This document shows, one piece after another, positions 47,512 to 58,428 of a stretch of DNA of 64,000 bases. Each line of letters starts with the position of its first letter. The stretch's first letter is position 1. This DNA comes from Mameliella sp. MMSF_3455. GTDB lineage: Bacteria > Pseudomonadota > Alphaproteobacteria > Rhodobacterales > Rhodobacteraceae. The stretch is from contig NZ_JASHJL010000009.1 in the NCBI RefSeq assembly GCF_030733205.1, positions 1 through 64,000 on the forward strand, given 5' to 3'. Position numbers and translations under genes: made by a program. The notes under the pieces are model-generated. The model did not search any database and had not been told where the DNA came from. It worked only from the letters and a program-made list of their open reading frames with translations.

Positions 47512-48950
47512 GCGATCCTCTCTGGACCTCTGCCGAGGCGGTCGCTGCCACGGGAGGGAGCACCCCATGCGACTGGGCGGCTACGGGCGTGTCCATCGAC
47601 ACGCGGACGCTGGAACCCGGCGATCTCTTCGTGGCGCTCAAGGCCGCCCGCGACGGGCACGACTTCGTGCAACAGGCGCTGGACAAGGGCGCCGCAGCGG
47701 CGCTGGTCAGCCGTGTGCCCGAGGGTGTGGATGACACGGCGCCGCTCTTGCTTGTCAACGACGTACAGGCGGGGCTGGAGGCGTTGGGCAAAGCCGCGCG
47801 CGCCCGGACGCGGGCGCGGGTCGTGGCGGTTACCGGATCGGTAGGCAAGACCTCGACCAAGGAGATGTTGCGCGCCACGCTGGGCGCGCATGGCAGCGTG
47901 CACGCGGCCGAGAAAAGCTACAACAACCATTGGGGTGTGCCGCTGACGCTGGCTCGGATGCCGCGTGACGCGGATTTTGCCGTGATCGAGATCGGAATGA
48001 ACCACCCGGGCGAGATCGCCCCGCTGGCGCGGATGGCGCGCCCGCATGTGGCGTTGATCACAACTGTCGCCCCCGCGCACCTGGCCGCCTTCGAGAACAT
48101 CGAGGGCATCGCACATGAAAAGGCCTCGATCTTCGGCGGGCTGGAACCCTACGGAACCGCGATCTTCAACGGCGATCTGCCGGTCAGCCCCATTCTGCGG
48201 GAAAAGGCCGAAGAGGGGCGTCGCTGGGCGGTGAGCTTTGGCGAGCGTGCCTGCAACCAGTACCGTCTGTACCGCGTCACCGTGCGCGACGCCTGCACAG
48301 TGGCGATCGGACGCGCGGGCACGGAACCGCGTCTTTTCAAGGTCATGGCCCCCGGGCGGCACTTTGCGGTCAATGCCTTGGGCGTTCTGGCGGTGGCTGA
48401 GGCGCTGGCACTTGACCCGGCGGTGACGGTCATGGGGATAGGGCAGTGGCATCCCGGCGCGGGCCGCGGCCAGCGAGAGAAGATCATGCTGGACCCCGTG
48501 GATACGCGGATCAGCGTCGAGCTGATCGACGATGCCTATAATGCCAACCCGGCCTCGCTTGCCGCCTCGTTGGAGGTTCTGGCGGCCGCTCAGCCTCGGC
48601 ACGATGTCGGACGCGTGGCCAAGGGGCGGCGCATCGCCTACCTGGGGGACATGAAGGAACTCGGCAAGGGCGAGGTGGACCTGCATCGTGCCATTGCCGG
48701 CAATCCGGCGCTGCAACGGATCGACATGGTGCATTGCATCGGTCCGTTGATGCAGCATCTCTGGCGCGCACTGCCCGCCGACAAGCGCGGGCACTGGACC
48801 GAGACCAGCGACAAGATGGCAGAACGGGTCGCGCGCGATCTCGATGCGGGTGACGTGGTGTTGGCCAAGGGGTCACTCTCGATGGGGGTAGGGCGCGTAG
48901 TTGACGCCATACGCAAATTGCGCCAAGCGACACCGGACTTGGACGGGTAA
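47508..48950 (+). CDS. murF: UDP-MurNAc-pentapeptide synthetase MurF
   Basis: The 480-residue Mur ligase adds D-Ala-D-Ala to the tripeptide. It shows the ATP loop [14 protein letters not shown], the [17 protein letters not shown] segment and [15 protein letters not shown]. The start is GTG overlapping the murE stop. mraY follows after 11 bp. Confidence 0.95.
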   Translation: MSDPLWTSAEAVAATGGSTPCDWAATGVSIDTRTLEPGDLFVALKAARDGHDFVQQALDKGAAAALVSRVPEGVDDTAPLLLVNDVQAGLEALGKAARARTRARVVAVTGSVGKTSTKEMLRATLGAHGSVHAAEKSYNNHWGVPLTLARMPRDADFAVIEIGMNHPGEIAPLARMARPHVALITTVAPAHLAAFENIEGIAHEKASIFGGLEPYGTAIFNGDLPVSPILREKAEEGRRWAVSFGERACNQYRLYRVTVRDACTVAIGRAGTEPRLFKVMAPGRHFAVNALGVLAVAEALALDPAVTVMGIGQWHPGAGRGQREKIMLDPVDTRISVELIDDAYNANPASLAASLEVLAAAQPRHDVGRVAKGRRIAYLGDMKELGKGEVDLHRAIAGNPALQRIDMVHCIGPLMQHLWRALPADKRGHWTETSDKMAERVARDLDAGDVVLAKGSLSMGVGRVVDAIRKLRQATPDLDG

Positions 48951-48961
48951 AAGGACAGGCC

Positions 48962-50044
48962 ATGCTTTTCTGGCTGACAGAGTTCAGTGACGGCGGGGAC
49001 GCCTTCAACCTTTTCCGCTATATCACCTTTCGCGCGGGCGGCGCCTTTCTGACCGCGCTGATCTTTGGTTTCCTCTTTGGGCGTCCCTTGATCAACGTGC
49101 TGCGCAAGCGGCAGGGCAAGGGCCAGCCGATCCGCGACGACGGTCCCGAAGGGCATGTCGTCAAGGCCGGGACGCCGACGATGGGCGGCTTGCTGATCAT
49201 CGGCGCGCTGGTGACCTCGACGCTGCTCTGGGCGCGGCTGGACAATGCCTTTGTCTGGATGGTTCTCTTCGTCACCGTGGCCTATGCGGCTATCGGCTTT
49301 GCCGATGACTATGCCAAGGTCAGCAAGCAGAACACAGCTGGTCTGTCCGGCAAGTTGCGGCTTTTGCTGGGCTTTATCATCGCGGGGATCGCGGGTTTCT
49401 GGGCCTCTGCCTACCATCCTGAAGACCTGACCTACAGCGTCGCCTTCCCGATCTTCAAGGACACGCTGCTGTATCTCAGCTACATGTTCATTCCCTTCGC
49501 CATGATCGTGATCGTGGGCGCGGCCAATGCAGTCAACCTGACCGACGGGCTGGACGGGCTGGCCATCATGCCGGTGATGATCGCCGCCTCGACGCTGGGC
49601 GTTATCGCCTACGCGGTCGGCCGGGTCGATTTCACCGAGTACCTGGACGTGCACTATGTGCCCGGGACAGGGGAAATCCTTGTTTTTGCGGCAGGTGTTG
49701 TCGGCGGGGGGCTTGGCTTTCTGTGGTACAACGCACCGCCGGCGGCCGTCTTCATGGGAGACACCGGATCGCTGGCGCTTGGGGGCGCGCTGGGGGCCAT
49801 TGCCGTGGCGACCAAGCACGAGATCGTGCTGGCCATCGTGGGCGGACTTTTTGTGGTCGAAGCGCTTTCGGTGATCATCCAGGTGCTCTACTTCAAGCGG
49901 ACGGGCAAGCGCGTCTTCCTCATGGCGCCGATCCATCACCACTACGAGAAAAAGGGCTGGGCCGAGCCGACCATCGTGATCCGCTTCTGGATCATCTCGC
50001 TGATCCTGGCGATTATCGGGCTGGCCACGCTGAAGGTTCGTTGA
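48962..50044 (+). CDS. mraY: Phospho-MurNAc-pentapeptide translocase MraY
   Basis: The 360-residue integral membrane enzyme makes lipid I from undecaprenyl phosphate. About ten hydrophobic helices are seen, with conserved cytoplasmic motifs [33 protein letters not shown] and [10 protein letters not shown]. The size and start match the family. Confidence 0.96.
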   Translation: MLFWLTEFSDGGDAFNLFRYITFRAGGAFLTALIFGFLFGRPLINVLRKRQGKGQPIRDDGPEGHVVKAGTPTMGGLLIIGALVTSTLLWARLDNAFVWMVLFVTVAYAAIGFADDYAKVSKQNTAGLSGKLRLLLGFIIAGIAGFWASAYHPEDLTYSVAFPIFKDTLLYLSYMFIPFAMIVIVGAANAVNLTDGLDGLAIMPVMIAASTLGVIAYAVGRVDFTEYLDVHYVPGTGEILVFAAGVVGGGLGFLWYNAPPAAVFMGDTGSLALGGALGAIAVATKHEIVLAIVGGLFVVEALSVIIQVLYFKRTGKRVFLMAPIHHHYEKKGWAEPTIVIRFWIISLILAIIGLATLKVR

Positions 50045-50093
50045 AGGATACCAGCGGTTTGGCCGGTGCAATTGAAGTGACGGGAGTGGGCGC

Positions 50094-51497
50094 ATGATCC
50101 CGGTACGCGGGTTTGACGGAGCGATTGTCGCGGTGCTGGGGCTGGGGCGATCCGGTCTCTCGGCGGCGCGGGCGCTGCGCGAAGGCGGGGCGCGCGTGTT
50201 GGTCTGGGACGATACGGCGGCTGCCCGGGAGCGGGCCGAGGCCGAGGGGTTCGAGGCGCGGCGGCTGGACCGCGAGGATGCATTCGACGATGTGGCCTGC
50301 CTGGTGACCTCGCCGGGGATCCCGCATCTGTATCCGCAGCCCAACGCGGTGATCTCGGCGGCGCTGCGTGCGGGTGTGCCCGTGGACAACGATATCGGCT
50401 TGTTTTTCCGCAGCTTGGGGCATGGCTGGGACAGTTATGACCAGCCGCCAAAGGTTGTGGCCGTCACCGGATCGAACGGTAAATCGACCACCTCGGCGTT
50501 GATCCATCACATCCTGAGCGCCGCGGGGCGGGACAGCCAGTTGGCGGGCAACATCGGTCGGGGTGTGCTGGACATCGACCCGCCGGGGGATGGCGGTGTG
50601 GTGGTGCTGGAACTCAGCAGCTACCAGACCGATCTTGCCCGCAGCCTGACGCCGGATGTGGCTGTTTTCACGAACTTTTCCGCCGATCACCTGGATCGGC
50701 ACGCCGGTCTTGGCGGGTACTTCGCGGCCAAGCGCCGGCTTTTTGCCGAGGGCGGGCCGGACCGGGCCGTGATCGGGGTGGACGAAATCGAAGGCGCCTA
50801 CCTGGCCGGACAACTGTCCGAGGGGCGCGCGGATGACCGGGTGATCCGTGTGGCGAGCGGTCAGAAACTCTCGGGCCCCGGGTGGTATGTCTTTGCGCGT
50901 AAAGGATTTCTGTCCGAATGGCGCAAGGGGCGGCAGGTGGCCTCGATTGACCTGCGGGAGATCGTCGGTCTGCCGGGAGCGCATAACCATCAGAATGCCT
51001 GCGCGGCCTTTGCTGCATGCCGAAGCCTGGGTCTTGGCCCGCGTGAGATCGAGGCCGCCTTGCGGACCTTCACCGGCTTGCCGCACCGTTCGCAACGGGT
51101 AGGCGAGTCGAAGGGCGTCACGTATGTCAATGATTCCAAAGCCACAAACGTGGATTCGGCGCTGAAGGCGCTGATGGCCTTCCCGAAGGTGCGCTGGGTC
51201 TGCGGCGGGTTGATGAAGGAAGGCGGGCTGGAGGCCTTGCAGCCGGGGTTGGCGCATGTGTCCAAGGCCTATGTGATCGGGCGGGAACCCGAGAGCTTTG
51301 CCTTGCAACTGACTGATACCGAAGTGGAAATCTGCGGCGACATGGCCACGGCGGTGGCCCGTGCTGCAGCGGATGCAGAGCCGGGTGAGGTGGTGCTCTT
51401 GGCGCCAGCGGCCGCGAGCTTTGATCAATACGACAATTTCGAGAAGCGCGGCGAGGATTTCATCGCCTGCGTCGAGACGGAATTGGCAAGGGAGTAG
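50094..51497 (+). CDS. murD: UDP-MurNAc-L-alanine:D-glutamate ligase MurD
   Basis: The 467-residue Mur ligase adds D-glutamate to UDP-MurNAc-L-Ala. Motifs are [16 protein letters not shown], the ATP loop [23 protein letters not shown], and a C-terminal [17 protein letters not shown]. It starts 49 bp after mraY and ends 6 bp from the convergent flavoprotein gene. Confidence 0.95.
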   Translation: MIPVRGFDGAIVAVLGLGRSGLSAARALREGGARVLVWDDTAAARERAEAEGFEARRLDREDAFDDVACLVTSPGIPHLYPQPNAVISAALRAGVPVDNDIGLFFRSLGHGWDSYDQPPKVVAVTGSNGKSTTSALIHHILSAAGRDSQLAGNIGRGVLDIDPPGDGGVVVLELSSYQTDLARSLTPDVAVFTNFSADHLDRHAGLGGYFAAKRRLFAEGGPDRAVIGVDEIEGAYLAGQLSEGRADDRVIRVASGQKLSGPGWYVFARKGFLSEWRKGRQVASIDLREIVGLPGAHNHQNACAAFAACRSLGLGPREIEAALRTFTGLPHRSQRVGESKGVTYVNDSKATNVDSALKALMAFPKVRWVCGGLMKEGGLEALQPGLAHVSKAYVIGREPESFALQLTDTEVEICGDMATAVARAAADAEPGEVVLLAPAAASFDQYDNFEKRGEDFIACVETELARE

Positions 51498-51503
51498 AGT
51501 GGG

Positions 51504-52676
51504 TTAGGAGGAGATGTGGCGGCCGGCCGCCACGCCGGAGGCCCACGCCCACTGGAAGTTGTAGCCGCCCAGCCAACCGGTCACGTCCACCGCCTCTCCG
51601 ATGATGTAGAGGCCGGGAAGATGCTTTGACATCATGGACTTGGAGTTGATCCCCTCGGTCGAAACCCCGCCCAGCGTGACCTCGGCGGTGCGGTAGCCTT
51701 CTGAACCGGTGGGTTTCAGGCGCCAGCCGGTCAGGGCCTGCGATAACTCGGCGATGCGGCGATCGGAGAGATCCGCGATATTCCCTTTCAGATCAATGTC
51801 CTGTCCCAGGAATTCGACGAGGCGCGCCGGCAGATGCGCGGCCAGTTCCGTGGTCAGTGCACGGCGGCCTTCGGTTTGGCGGCAGGCCTTGAGTACCTCG
51901 GGAAAATCCTGTCCGGGCAAGAGGTTGACGGTGATCTCTTCGCCCTCGCGCCAATAGCTTGAGATCTGCAGGATGGCGGGGCCGGACAGCCCGCGATGGG
52001 TGAAAAGAAGGGCCTCTTCGAAGCTGGTTTTGTCGTTTGAAACCAGCGTGTTGGTAGAAACACCGGCGAGCGGCGCAAAGCGTTCTCCGAAGGTCAGCGG
52101 GACCAGCGCCGGGCGGGGTTCGATCAGGGTGTGGCCGAACTGGCTTGCGATGTCATAGGCAATCCCCGTGGCGCCCATCTTGGGGATGGATTTTCCGCCC
52201 GTGGCCAAGACAAGATTTTCTGACGTGATTTCAACAGGTTTGCCGTCGCGTTCGACCATGGTGACGAAACGGCCGTCGGCATGCCGGACCTCCCTGATCC
52301 CGGTCTTCAGCCAGAGTTGTGCGCCGGATTTTTCCATTTCTTTCAATAGCATGTCCACGATCTGCGTGGATTTTCCGTCGCAGAACAACTGGCCCAGGGT
52401 CTTTTCGTGCCAGGCGATGCCGTATTGCCCGACAAGATCGAGGAAATCCCATTGCGTGTAGCGGGCCAGCGCGGATTTGCAGAAATGCGGGTTCTCGGAA
52501 AGGAAGGCGTTGGAATCACAGTACATATTCGTGAAGTTGCAACGCCCGCCGCCGGAGATGCGGATCTTTTCGCCGGGGGTCTTTGCGTGATCCACGACCA
52601 GCACGTCCGGCCCGGCAAAGGCGGCGGCCATCATGCCGGCGGCGCCGGCGCCAAGGATCAGGGTGGTGACGTGCAT
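51504..52676 (-). CDS. HI0933/BaiN-like NAD(P)/FAD-dependent oxidoreductase
   Basis: The 390-residue flavoprotein is transcribed against the dcw cluster. It has the FAD-binding motif LILGAGAAGMMAAAFAG at the N terminus, GEKIRISGGGRCNFTN and a C-terminal LYIIGEAVDVTGWLGGYNFQ. The family is widespread; proposed roles include tRNA or bile-acid reductions, but none is assigned here. The ATG at 52676 places the FAD motif at the usual distance; an upstream in-frame start would encode an odd YKTYKTYK run that derives from DNA repeats. It breaks the cluster between murD and ftsW, as in other Rhodobacteraceae. Confidence 0.88.
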   Translation of the reverse strand: MHVTTLILGAGAAGMMAAAFAGPDVLVVDHAKTPGEKIRISGGGRCNFTNMYCDSNAFLSENPHFCKSALARYTQWDFLDLVGQYGIAWHEKTLGQLFCDGKSTQIVDMLLKEMEKSGAQLWLKTGIREVRHADGRFVTMVERDGKPVEITSENLVLATGGKSIPKMGATGIAYDIASQFGHTLIEPRPALVPLTFGERFAPLAGVSTNTLVSNDKTSFEEALLFTHRGLSGPAILQISSYWREGEEITVNLLPGQDFPEVLKACRQTEGRRALTTELAAHLPARLVEFLGQDIDLKGNIADLSDRRIAELSQALTGWRLKPTGSEGYRTAEVTLGGVSTEGINSKSMMSKHLPGLYIIGEAVDVTGWLGGYNFQWAWASGVAAGRHISS

Positions 52677-52690
52677 GGGGGTCCGGAGTT

Positions 52691-52739
52691 TGTACGTTTT
52701 GTACGTTTTGTACGTCGATTTCCGCATTTTGTACAAAGC
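52691..52739. repeat. GTACGTTTT tandem repeats and TTTGTACAAA palindrome
   Basis: Between the divergent flavoprotein and Phd-like genes, GTACG followed by TTTT is repeated with a 9-bp period (three GTACG words), then after 22 bp comes the perfect palindrome TTTGTACAAA near 52729-52738. The shared word TTTGTAC suggests binding sites for one regulator, placed at the flavoprotein promoter. Confidence 0.6.
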
Positions 52740-52813
52740 GGTAACCTGCTCTTAACCGAGCAGCGCACGGTGAGAAAGGGGCGCGTTTACCATCTGCGGG
52801 GCAGGGTCGCGGC

Positions 52814-53122
52814 ATGACACGCAAACCGATCATGATGTTTAGGGCCACCGAAGTGCCCGCCGGAGTGTTCCGCGCCGAGATGGCGCGCTATCTGCGCAAG
52901 CTGGAGATGATAGGCGACCGTTTCCTGATCACGCGCAGCGGGCAGGTGGTGGCGGGGCTGGTCTCTCCCTGGGATGTTCAGGCGCTGGAAGAGATCGACC
53001 AGCGCGACCGGGAGGAGCGCGAGCGCCGCTTGCGCGACCGCAGCAAGCACCTGACCTGGCTGGAAGAGGCGCGCGAGAAGGCGCGGCGGGGCGAGGACGT
53101 GGAATGGCGGCCGCGGTTCTGA
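52814..53122 (+). CDS. Phd/YefM-like antitoxin-fold protein, no toxin adjacent
   Basis: The first 65 residues of this 102-residue protein resemble the Phd/YefM fold: FRATEVPAGVFRAEMARYLR, then FLITRSGQVVAGLVSPWDVQ, the usual alternation of helix and the ITR-G-x-VAGLV strand. The rest is a long charged helix. Such proteins normally pair with a downstream toxin, but here ftsW follows and no toxin gene is present. It may be a lineage-specific dcw regulator. The assignment rests on pattern only. Confidence 0.65.
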   Translation: MTRKPIMMFRATEVPAGVFRAEMARYLRKLEMIGDRFLITRSGQVVAGLVSPWDVQALEEIDQRDREERERRLRDRSKHLTWLEEAREKARRGEDVEWRPRF

Positions 53123-53270
53123 GGGCGGCGTAGATCCCGCCGACGCGTGTCGGTGGGGGCACATCGTCCCAAGAGCCGCCGGAAACCTTTGGCTTGATCG
53201 GAAATTCTGCGCTACACTGGTCGGCAGACCCGGGACAAACCGGGCAGTTCGAGGCAGTAGCGGTGTTCAG

Positions 53271-54440
53271 ATGACAGAGATGGTTTACGGCACGGTGCCC
53301 GTGAAGGGTGGCGAGCCGGTGTTGCCGAAATGGTGGCGCACGGTGGACAAGTGGACCTTGTCCTGCATTTTCATGCTGTTCGGGATCGGTCTCTTGCTGG
53401 GGCTTGCGGCCTCGCCGCCGCTGGCAGAGCGCATCGGCCTGCCGCCCTTCTACTATGTGCAGCGACAGGCCTTTTTCGGCGGAGTTGCCCTGATCGTCAT
53501 GGTGCTGGTCTCGATGATGGGGCCGGTCATGGTGCGGCGCTTTGCGGTGCTGGGTTTTTTCGCGGCCTTCATCGCGCTGGCCCTGTTGCCGGTGCTGGGC
53601 ACGGATTTCGGCAAGGGGGCGGTGCGCTGGTACAGCCTTGGCTTTGCCAGCATTCAGCCGTCGGAATTCCTCAAGCCGCTGTTCGTGATCCTGACCGCCT
53701 GGCTGATGGCGGCAGGACAGGAACTGGGTGGTCCCCCGGGGCGGAGCTATTCCTTTGTCATCATGGTCAGCATCGTGCTGATGCTGGCGATGCAGCCGGA
53801 TTTCGGACAGGCGGCGTTGATCCTTTTCGGGTGGGGCGTGATGTGGTTCGTCGGCGGTGCGCCGATGCTGCTGCTGGTCGGGCTGGCGGGGCTGGTGGTC
53901 CTGGCGGGTATGGTCTCGTACAACCATTCCGAACACTTCCAGCGGCGCTTTGACGGGTTCCTGAACCCCGAGGTCGATCCGACCTCGCAGCTGGGCTATG
54001 CCGAGAACGCGATCCGCGAGGGCGGGTTCTTTGGCGTCGGCGTCGGCGAAGGCCAGGTCAAATGGAGCCTGCCGGACGCGCATACGGATTTCATCATTGC
54101 CGTGGCGGCCGAGGAATACGGGCTGATCCTGGTGCTGGCGATCCTGACGCTTTACGCGGCCATCGTCATGCGCAGCCTGGTCCGGCTGATGCGTGAGCGT
54201 GATCCCTTTATCCGGCTGGCGGGTACGGGCCTTGCGGCGATGTTCGGCGTGCAGGCGATGATCAATATGGGCGTGGCGGTGCGCCTGCTGCCGGCCAAGG
54301 GCATGACGCTGCCTTTCGTCAGCTACGGCGGCTCTTCTCTGATTGCGGGGGGCATCGCGGTGGGGATGCTGCTGGCCTTTACCCGGACCCGCCCGCAGGG
54401 CGAGATCCGCGACATCCTGCGGGGACGGGCGCGCGGATGA
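53271..54440 (+). CDS. ftsW: Septal peptidoglycan glycosyltransferase FtsW
   Basis: The 389-residue SEDS-family membrane protein has about ten helices. Conserved signatures include LGTDFGKGAVRWYSLGFASI with IQPSEFLKP, and near the end KGMTLPFVSYGGSSLIAGG. FtsW polymerises glycan strands at the septum together with FtsI. It is followed by murG after 96 bp. Confidence 0.95.
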   Translation: MTEMVYGTVPVKGGEPVLPKWWRTVDKWTLSCIFMLFGIGLLLGLAASPPLAERIGLPPFYYVQRQAFFGGVALIVMVLVSMMGPVMVRRFAVLGFFAAFIALALLPVLGTDFGKGAVRWYSLGFASIQPSEFLKPLFVILTAWLMAAGQELGGPPGRSYSFVIMVSIVLMLAMQPDFGQAALILFGWGVMWFVGGAPMLLLVGLAGLVVLAGMVSYNHSEHFQRRFDGFLNPEVDPTSQLGYAENAIREGGFFGVGVGEGQVKWSLPDAHTDFIIAVAAEEYGLILVLAILTLYAAIVMRSLVRLMRERDPFIRLAGTGLAAMFGVQAMINMGVAVRLLPAKGMTLPFVSYGGSSLIAGGIAVGMLLAFTRTRPQGEIRDILRGRARG

Positions 54441-54536
54441 GGACGCATTGGCAGGAAACTGCCGGTATTCCCCTTGTCATGGACGATTGCGCGCGGATGC
54501 TATATCGGCGCGTGGATCGATGACGGAGACTGGAAT

Positions 54537-55646
54537 ATGGGCGAGCGCAAGCCTTTGCTGGTGATGGCCGCCGGCGGGACCGGAGGCCATATGTTCCCCG
54601 CCCAGGCGCTGGCGGAAATCATGCTGGCGCGCGGGTGGCGGGTCAAGCTGTCGACCGACGCGCGGGGCGCCCGGTACACCGGCGCCTTCCCCGACGGGGT
54701 CGAGATCGAACAGGTCTCGGCCGCGACCTTTGACCGGGGTGGACCGCTGGCCAAGCTGGCGGTGCCGTTCCGGCTGGCCTCGGGCGTGGTTTCGGCGATT
54801 TTCGGGATGCGGCGCGACCGGCCGGACGTTGTCGTGGGCTTTGGCGGCTATCCCAGCGTGCCGGCCCTGACCGCCGCCTGGCTGTTGAAGCTGCCGCGCA
54901 TGATCCACGAACAGAACGGCGTGCTGGGCAAGGTGAACACCTGGTTCGCCACCCGTGTCGACGTCATGGCCTGCGGCACCTGGCCCACGGATCTGCCCGA
55001 GGGAGTCGAGGGCGTTCACACCGGCAACCCGGTGCGCCGCGCCGTGGCCGAACGGGCCGGGGCGGGGTATATCGCGCCCGGCCCCTATCCGATGTCGATC
55101 CTCGTGATCGGCGGATCGCAGGGCGCGCGCACCCTGTCGGACGTGGTGCCGCCGGCAATCGCCGCGCTGCCGCTGGACATGGTGGGCAACCTGCGGGTCA
55201 GCCACCAGGCCCGCGATGAGGACCAGGAGCGCGTGGCGACCTATTACGCCGAACACGGGCTCACGGCGGATGTGCAGCCCTTCTTTCACGACGTGCCCGC
55301 CCGGATGAGCGAGGCGCAACTGGTGATCTCGCGTTCGGGCGCCTCCTCGGTGGCGGATATCGCGGTGATCGGACGGCCCTCGATCCTGATCCCCTATCCG
55401 CATGCGACGGGGGATCACCAGGTGGCCAATGCGCAGGCGCTGGTCGATGCCGGCGCGGCGATCCGCATTCCGGAAAGCAAGCTGACCATCGAGAGCCTGA
55501 CAGAGTCGATCCACGCGATCCTGTCGAATGAATCCGGGGCCATCCAGATGGTGCGTGGGGCGCTGTCGGTGGCGAAGCCCGAAGCGGCGGACCACCTGGC
55601 CTGGCTGGTCGAGGAACTGGCCGCCGGCAGGGCGACGACGGAATGA
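54537..55646 (+). CDS. murG: Lipid II synthase MurG
   Basis: The 369-residue GT28 glycosyltransferase adds GlcNAc to lipid I. It has the N-terminal [19 protein letters not shown] loop, [11 protein letters not shown], the UDP-binding [11 protein letters not shown] and a C-terminal [20 protein letters not shown] motif. The ATG at 54537 follows CGGAGA; an upstream in-frame start at 54474 would add 21 residues not seen in the family. Confidence 0.95.
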   Translation: MGERKPLLVMAAGGTGGHMFPAQALAEIMLARGWRVKLSTDARGARYTGAFPDGVEIEQVSAATFDRGGPLAKLAVPFRLASGVVSAIFGMRRDRPDVVVGFGGYPSVPALTAAWLLKLPRMIHEQNGVLGKVNTWFATRVDVMACGTWPTDLPEGVEGVHTGNPVRRAVAERAGAGYIAPGPYPMSILVIGGSQGARTLSDVVPPAIAALPLDMVGNLRVSHQARDEDQERVATYYAEHGLTADVQPFFHDVPARMSEAQLVISRSGASSVADIAVIGRPSILIPYPHATGDHQVANAQALVDAGAAIRIPESKLTIESLTESIHAILSNESGAIQMVRGALSVAKPEAADHLAWLVEELAAGRATTE

Positions 55647-55739
55647 GCGTGGCCGGCACGTCGGGCCGGACCGAAACAACGATGGCGGCAATGCCACGGG
55701 GACAGGACAAGAACAACCTCGGTAAAGGAGAGGCGGGAC

Positions 55740-57179
55740 ATGAAGGATCTGGAGCTTGAGCGGGGGGCCTGCATGACGGGGGCGACGAAACTTCCCGGCG
55801 ACGTGGGTGCGATCCATTTTGTCGGCATCGGCGGGATCGGCATGTCGGGCATCGCCGAGGTGCTGTTGAACCACGGCTACAAGGTGCAGGGCTCTGACCT
55901 GAAGTCCTCGAAGATCACCAGCCGGCTGGAGGAGCTGGGCGCCCATGTCTTCGAAGGGCAGAGCGCGCAGAACCTGGAAAACGCCGAGGTGGTGGTGATT
56001 TCCTCGGCCATCAAGCCGGGCAATCCCGAACTGGACGAGGCGCGCCGCCGCGGGTTGCCCGTCGTGCGCCGGGCCGAGATGCTGGCCGAGCTGATGCGGC
56101 TGAAATCCAATGTCGCCGTGGCCGGGACGCATGGCAAGACCACGACGACCACGATGGTCGCCACGCTGCTGGACGCGGGCAAGTTCGACCCGACGGTGGT
56201 CAATGGCGGGATCATCCATGCCTATGGGTCCAACGCGCGCATGGGGCAGGGCGAATGGATGGTGGTCGAGGCCGACGAGAGCGACGGCACCTTCAACCGC
56301 CTGCCCGCGACCGTGGCCATCGTGACCAACATCGACCCCGAGCACATGGAGCACTGGGGCACGATCGAGAACCTGCGGCAGGGGTTCTATGACTTCGTGT
56401 CGAACATCCCTTTCTACGGGCTGGCCGTCTGCTGCACCGACCACCCCGAGGTGCAGGCGCTGGTCGGCCGCATCAGCGACCGCCGCGTGATGACCTACGG
56501 GTTCAACGCACAGGCGGACGTGCGCGCGGTCGGGCTGACCTACAAGGCGGGCGTGGCGCATTTCGACGTCGTGTTCCAGCAGACCGGCGAGACGATCGAG
56601 GGCTGCACCCTGCCAATGCCGGGCGATCACAACGTTTCGAACGCCCTGTCGGCTGTGGCCGTGGCGCGGCACCTTGGCATGAGCGGTGACGAAATCCGCG
56701 AGGCGCTGGCGAATTTCGGCGGCGTGAACCGGCGCTTTACCCGCGTGGGCAAGGTGAACGGCGTGACGATCATCGACGACTACGGCCACCACCCGGTGGA
56801 AATCGCCGCCGTGCTGAAGGCCGCGCGGCAGGCTTGCGAGGGCCGGGTGATCGCCGTGCACCAGCCGCACCGCTATTCGCGCCTGTCGCATCACTTCGAA
56901 GAGTTCTGCTCGTGTTTCAACGAGGCGGATGTGGTGGCCATCGCCGAGGTCTTTGCCGCCGGCGAGGACCCCATCGAGGGCGCCACGCGCGACGACCTGG
57001 TGGCGGGGCTGGTGCGCCACGGCCACCGGCATGCGCGGGCGATCCGCGACGAGGACGACCTGGAGCGGCTGGTCCGCGAGCAGGCGCAGCCGGGCGACAT
57101 GGTGGTCTGCCTGGGCGCGGGCACGATCTCGGCCTGGGCGAACGGTCTGCCCGCGCGGCTGGAGAAGGCGGCGGGGTAA
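55740..57179 (+). CDS. murC: UDP-MurNAc:L-alanine ligase MurC
   Basis: This Mur ligase adds L-alanine to UDP-MurNAc. Motifs are [18 protein letters not shown], the ATP loop [30 protein letters not shown] and [14 protein letters not shown]. The start at 55740 has a strong AAAGGAG site and gives 479 residues; a second ATG at 55773 ([12 protein letters not shown]) matches the usual family start and may be the true one. A terminator follows at 57211. Confidence 0.95.
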   Translation: MKDLELERGACMTGATKLPGDVGAIHFVGIGGIGMSGIAEVLLNHGYKVQGSDLKSSKITSRLEELGAHVFEGQSAQNLENAEVVVISSAIKPGNPELDEARRRGLPVVRRAEMLAELMRLKSNVAVAGTHGKTTTTTMVATLLDAGKFDPTVVNGGIIHAYGSNARMGQGEWMVVEADESDGTFNRLPATVAIVTNIDPEHMEHWGTIENLRQGFYDFVSNIPFYGLAVCCTDHPEVQALVGRISDRRVMTYGFNAQADVRAVGLTYKAGVAHFDVVFQQTGETIEGCTLPMPGDHNVSNALSAVAVARHLGMSGDEIREALANFGGVNRRFTRVGKVNGVTIIDDYGHHPVEIAAVLKAARQACEGRVIAVHQPHRYSRLSHHFEEFCSCFNEADVVAIAEVFAAGEDPIEGATRDDLVAGLVRHGHRHARAIRDEDDLERLVREQAQPGDMVVCLGAGTISAWANGLPARLEKAAG

Positions 57180-57210
57180 GCCCGGGCCTGCGTTTGGGAT
57201 TTTGAGAATG

Positions 57211-57231
57211 GCCCCTTCGGGGGCTGTTTTT
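57211..57231 (+). terminator. Rho-independent terminator after murC
   Basis: A GCCCC-TTCG-GGGGC hairpin (57211-57224) is followed by TGTTTTT. It lies 32 bp after the murC stop and divides the cluster into an upstream block and the two small genes plus murB. Confidence 0.85.
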
Positions 57232-57235
57232 CTTG

Positions 57236-57300
57236 AGGGGCTCTGCCCCGTCACAGCAAAGCTGTGACTCCCCGGAGTATTTCGGGAGAGAAGAAGCCGG
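57236..57300. repeat. Rhodobacteraceae-type intergenic repeat
   Basis: The segment contains TCACAGCAAAGCTGTGA (a 7-bp inverted repeat) followed by CTCCCCGGAGTATTT and a purine-rich run. The word CCCCGGAGTATTT recurs between genes in many genomes of this family, so this is probably a dispersed intergenic repeat. Only one copy is in the window. Confidence 0.45.
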
Positions 57301-57352
57301 GGGCGCGGGACTTGTCGTTGAGGTTCGGCGCGGGAGCGGTGAAGCTGGCGCC

Positions 57353-57976
57353 ATGAGGGCCGAAGACTTCGAGGACCAAAGGACGCTGGTGGCGTGGCTG
57401 CGGGAACGGCCGCGGCGGGATGCCGTGGTGATCGCGCATCGGACGGCGCTGCGGGCGCTGCCGCTCTGGGGCGCAGCGATGGGGGAGGACTGGGCGCGGA
57501 AAGGTGACTTGACGGCCCTGCCGCCAACGCTGGACAATATTCTGGGCTATATCTCTCTGGAAATCGACCGCCTGCAATCGCGGAACTACCGCGACGCAGA
57601 GGATGCCGCCGAGGCACAACGCGAGATCCGGGTTCTGACGACGATCCACGTCGCGCTTTCGCGGCTGGAAACGCTGGTGCCCGATGGCGCCGACATGCCG
57701 GAAGCGGACGCAGAACAGGCCGAGAAACTGACCCGGCCGGTGTTTCGCCGTGTCCGCGAGTGGCCGCGGGCCAAACCGGGCACCTTCGACGACAATGCCG
57801 CCGACCTGGTCGACCGTGCCTACCGCGCGGCGATGGTCGGCGGGTTCGCATGTCTTGCACCGATGGTAGGAGCAGCCCCGGACAAGGCACTGATCGCTGG
57901 AGCCGTCGTCTTTGGTGGCAAGAAGATCATCGACTCTGTGAAAGCTGCGAAAGACGCTTTTGGCCCGGTCAAGTAG
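57353..57976 (+). CDS. Conserved Rhodobacteraceae protein, unknown
   Basis: The 207-residue protein has an N-terminal module (EDQRTLVAWLRERPRRDAVV, IAHRTALRALPLWG) of a type I recognise from several unrelated Rhodobacteraceae proteins, then a helical middle. A C-terminal hydrophobic part follows (AAMVGGFACLAPMVGAAPDK, ALIAGAVVFGG) that may insert in the membrane. It starts 122 bp after the murC terminator, so it has its own promoter. Its function and any link to cell-wall synthesis are unknown. Confidence 0.65.
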   Translation: MRAEDFEDQRTLVAWLRERPRRDAVVIAHRTALRALPLWGAAMGEDWARKGDLTALPPTLDNILGYISLEIDRLQSRNYRDAEDAAEAQREIRVLTTIHVALSRLETLVPDGADMPEADAEQAEKLTRPVFRRVREWPRAKPGTFDDNAADLVDRAYRAAMVGGFACLAPMVGAAPDKALIAGAVVFGGKKIIDSVKAAKDAFGPVK

Positions 57977-58081
57977 CCCTGGAGCCTCCCTTTTCCTGCA
58001 ATTGCATCTTTCCCGGGGGTTGTGCGGCGGCGGAAAAGGGCGCAAGCTGTTGAAACCTCTGGGGGGCACGGAGGGAAGACA

Positions 58082-58327
58082 ATGTCATTATCGTTGATCC
58101 TCGCCTGTGCCTGGGCCGTGCTGGCCAATGTGCTTGCGATGATACCGTCGCGCGACAATCACTGGACGCGCGCTTATGTGCTGATTGTTCTGGGTGTGCC
58201 GCTGGTCGGCTATGTCACCTATCAGAATGGCCCCTGGGTCGGGTTCTTTGTTCTTTTTGCCGGGATGAGCATGTTGCGGTGGCCGCTGCGCTACCTGTTC
58301 CGCTGGGTGCGGCGGGCCGCACGGTAG
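58082..58327 (+). CDS. DUF2484 membrane protein
   Basis: The 81-residue protein has three hydrophobic segments ([50 protein letters not shown]) and the family's closing pattern [19 protein letters not shown]2484 proteins occur in the dcw cluster of Rhodobacteraceae next to murB and have no known function. The ATG at 58082 follows a GGAGGG site. Confidence 0.85.
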   Translation: MSLSLILACAWAVLANVLAMIPSRDNHWTRAYVLIVLGVPLVGYVTYQNGPWVGFFVLFAGMSMLRWPLRYLFRWVRRAAR

Positions 58328-58428
58328 GGCGGGTCGGAACGGATTTGCCCGGCGGCTCAGGGCCGAGGCGGCGACGGACCGCAGCTGACCCCTTGCGGAA
58401 CGCGGCGGCGCGGCCTAGCACCCATGCC

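Noticed and set aside
52691-52739. CRISPR-like repeats
   Set aside because: The repeat unit is only 9 bp, with no spacers and no cas genes nearby.
54477-57890. Very long minus-strand open frame opposite murG and murC
   Set aside because: It lies antisense to two certain genes. In GC-rich DNA the reverse frame often stays open; its composition (Arg, His, Pro runs) is not protein-like.
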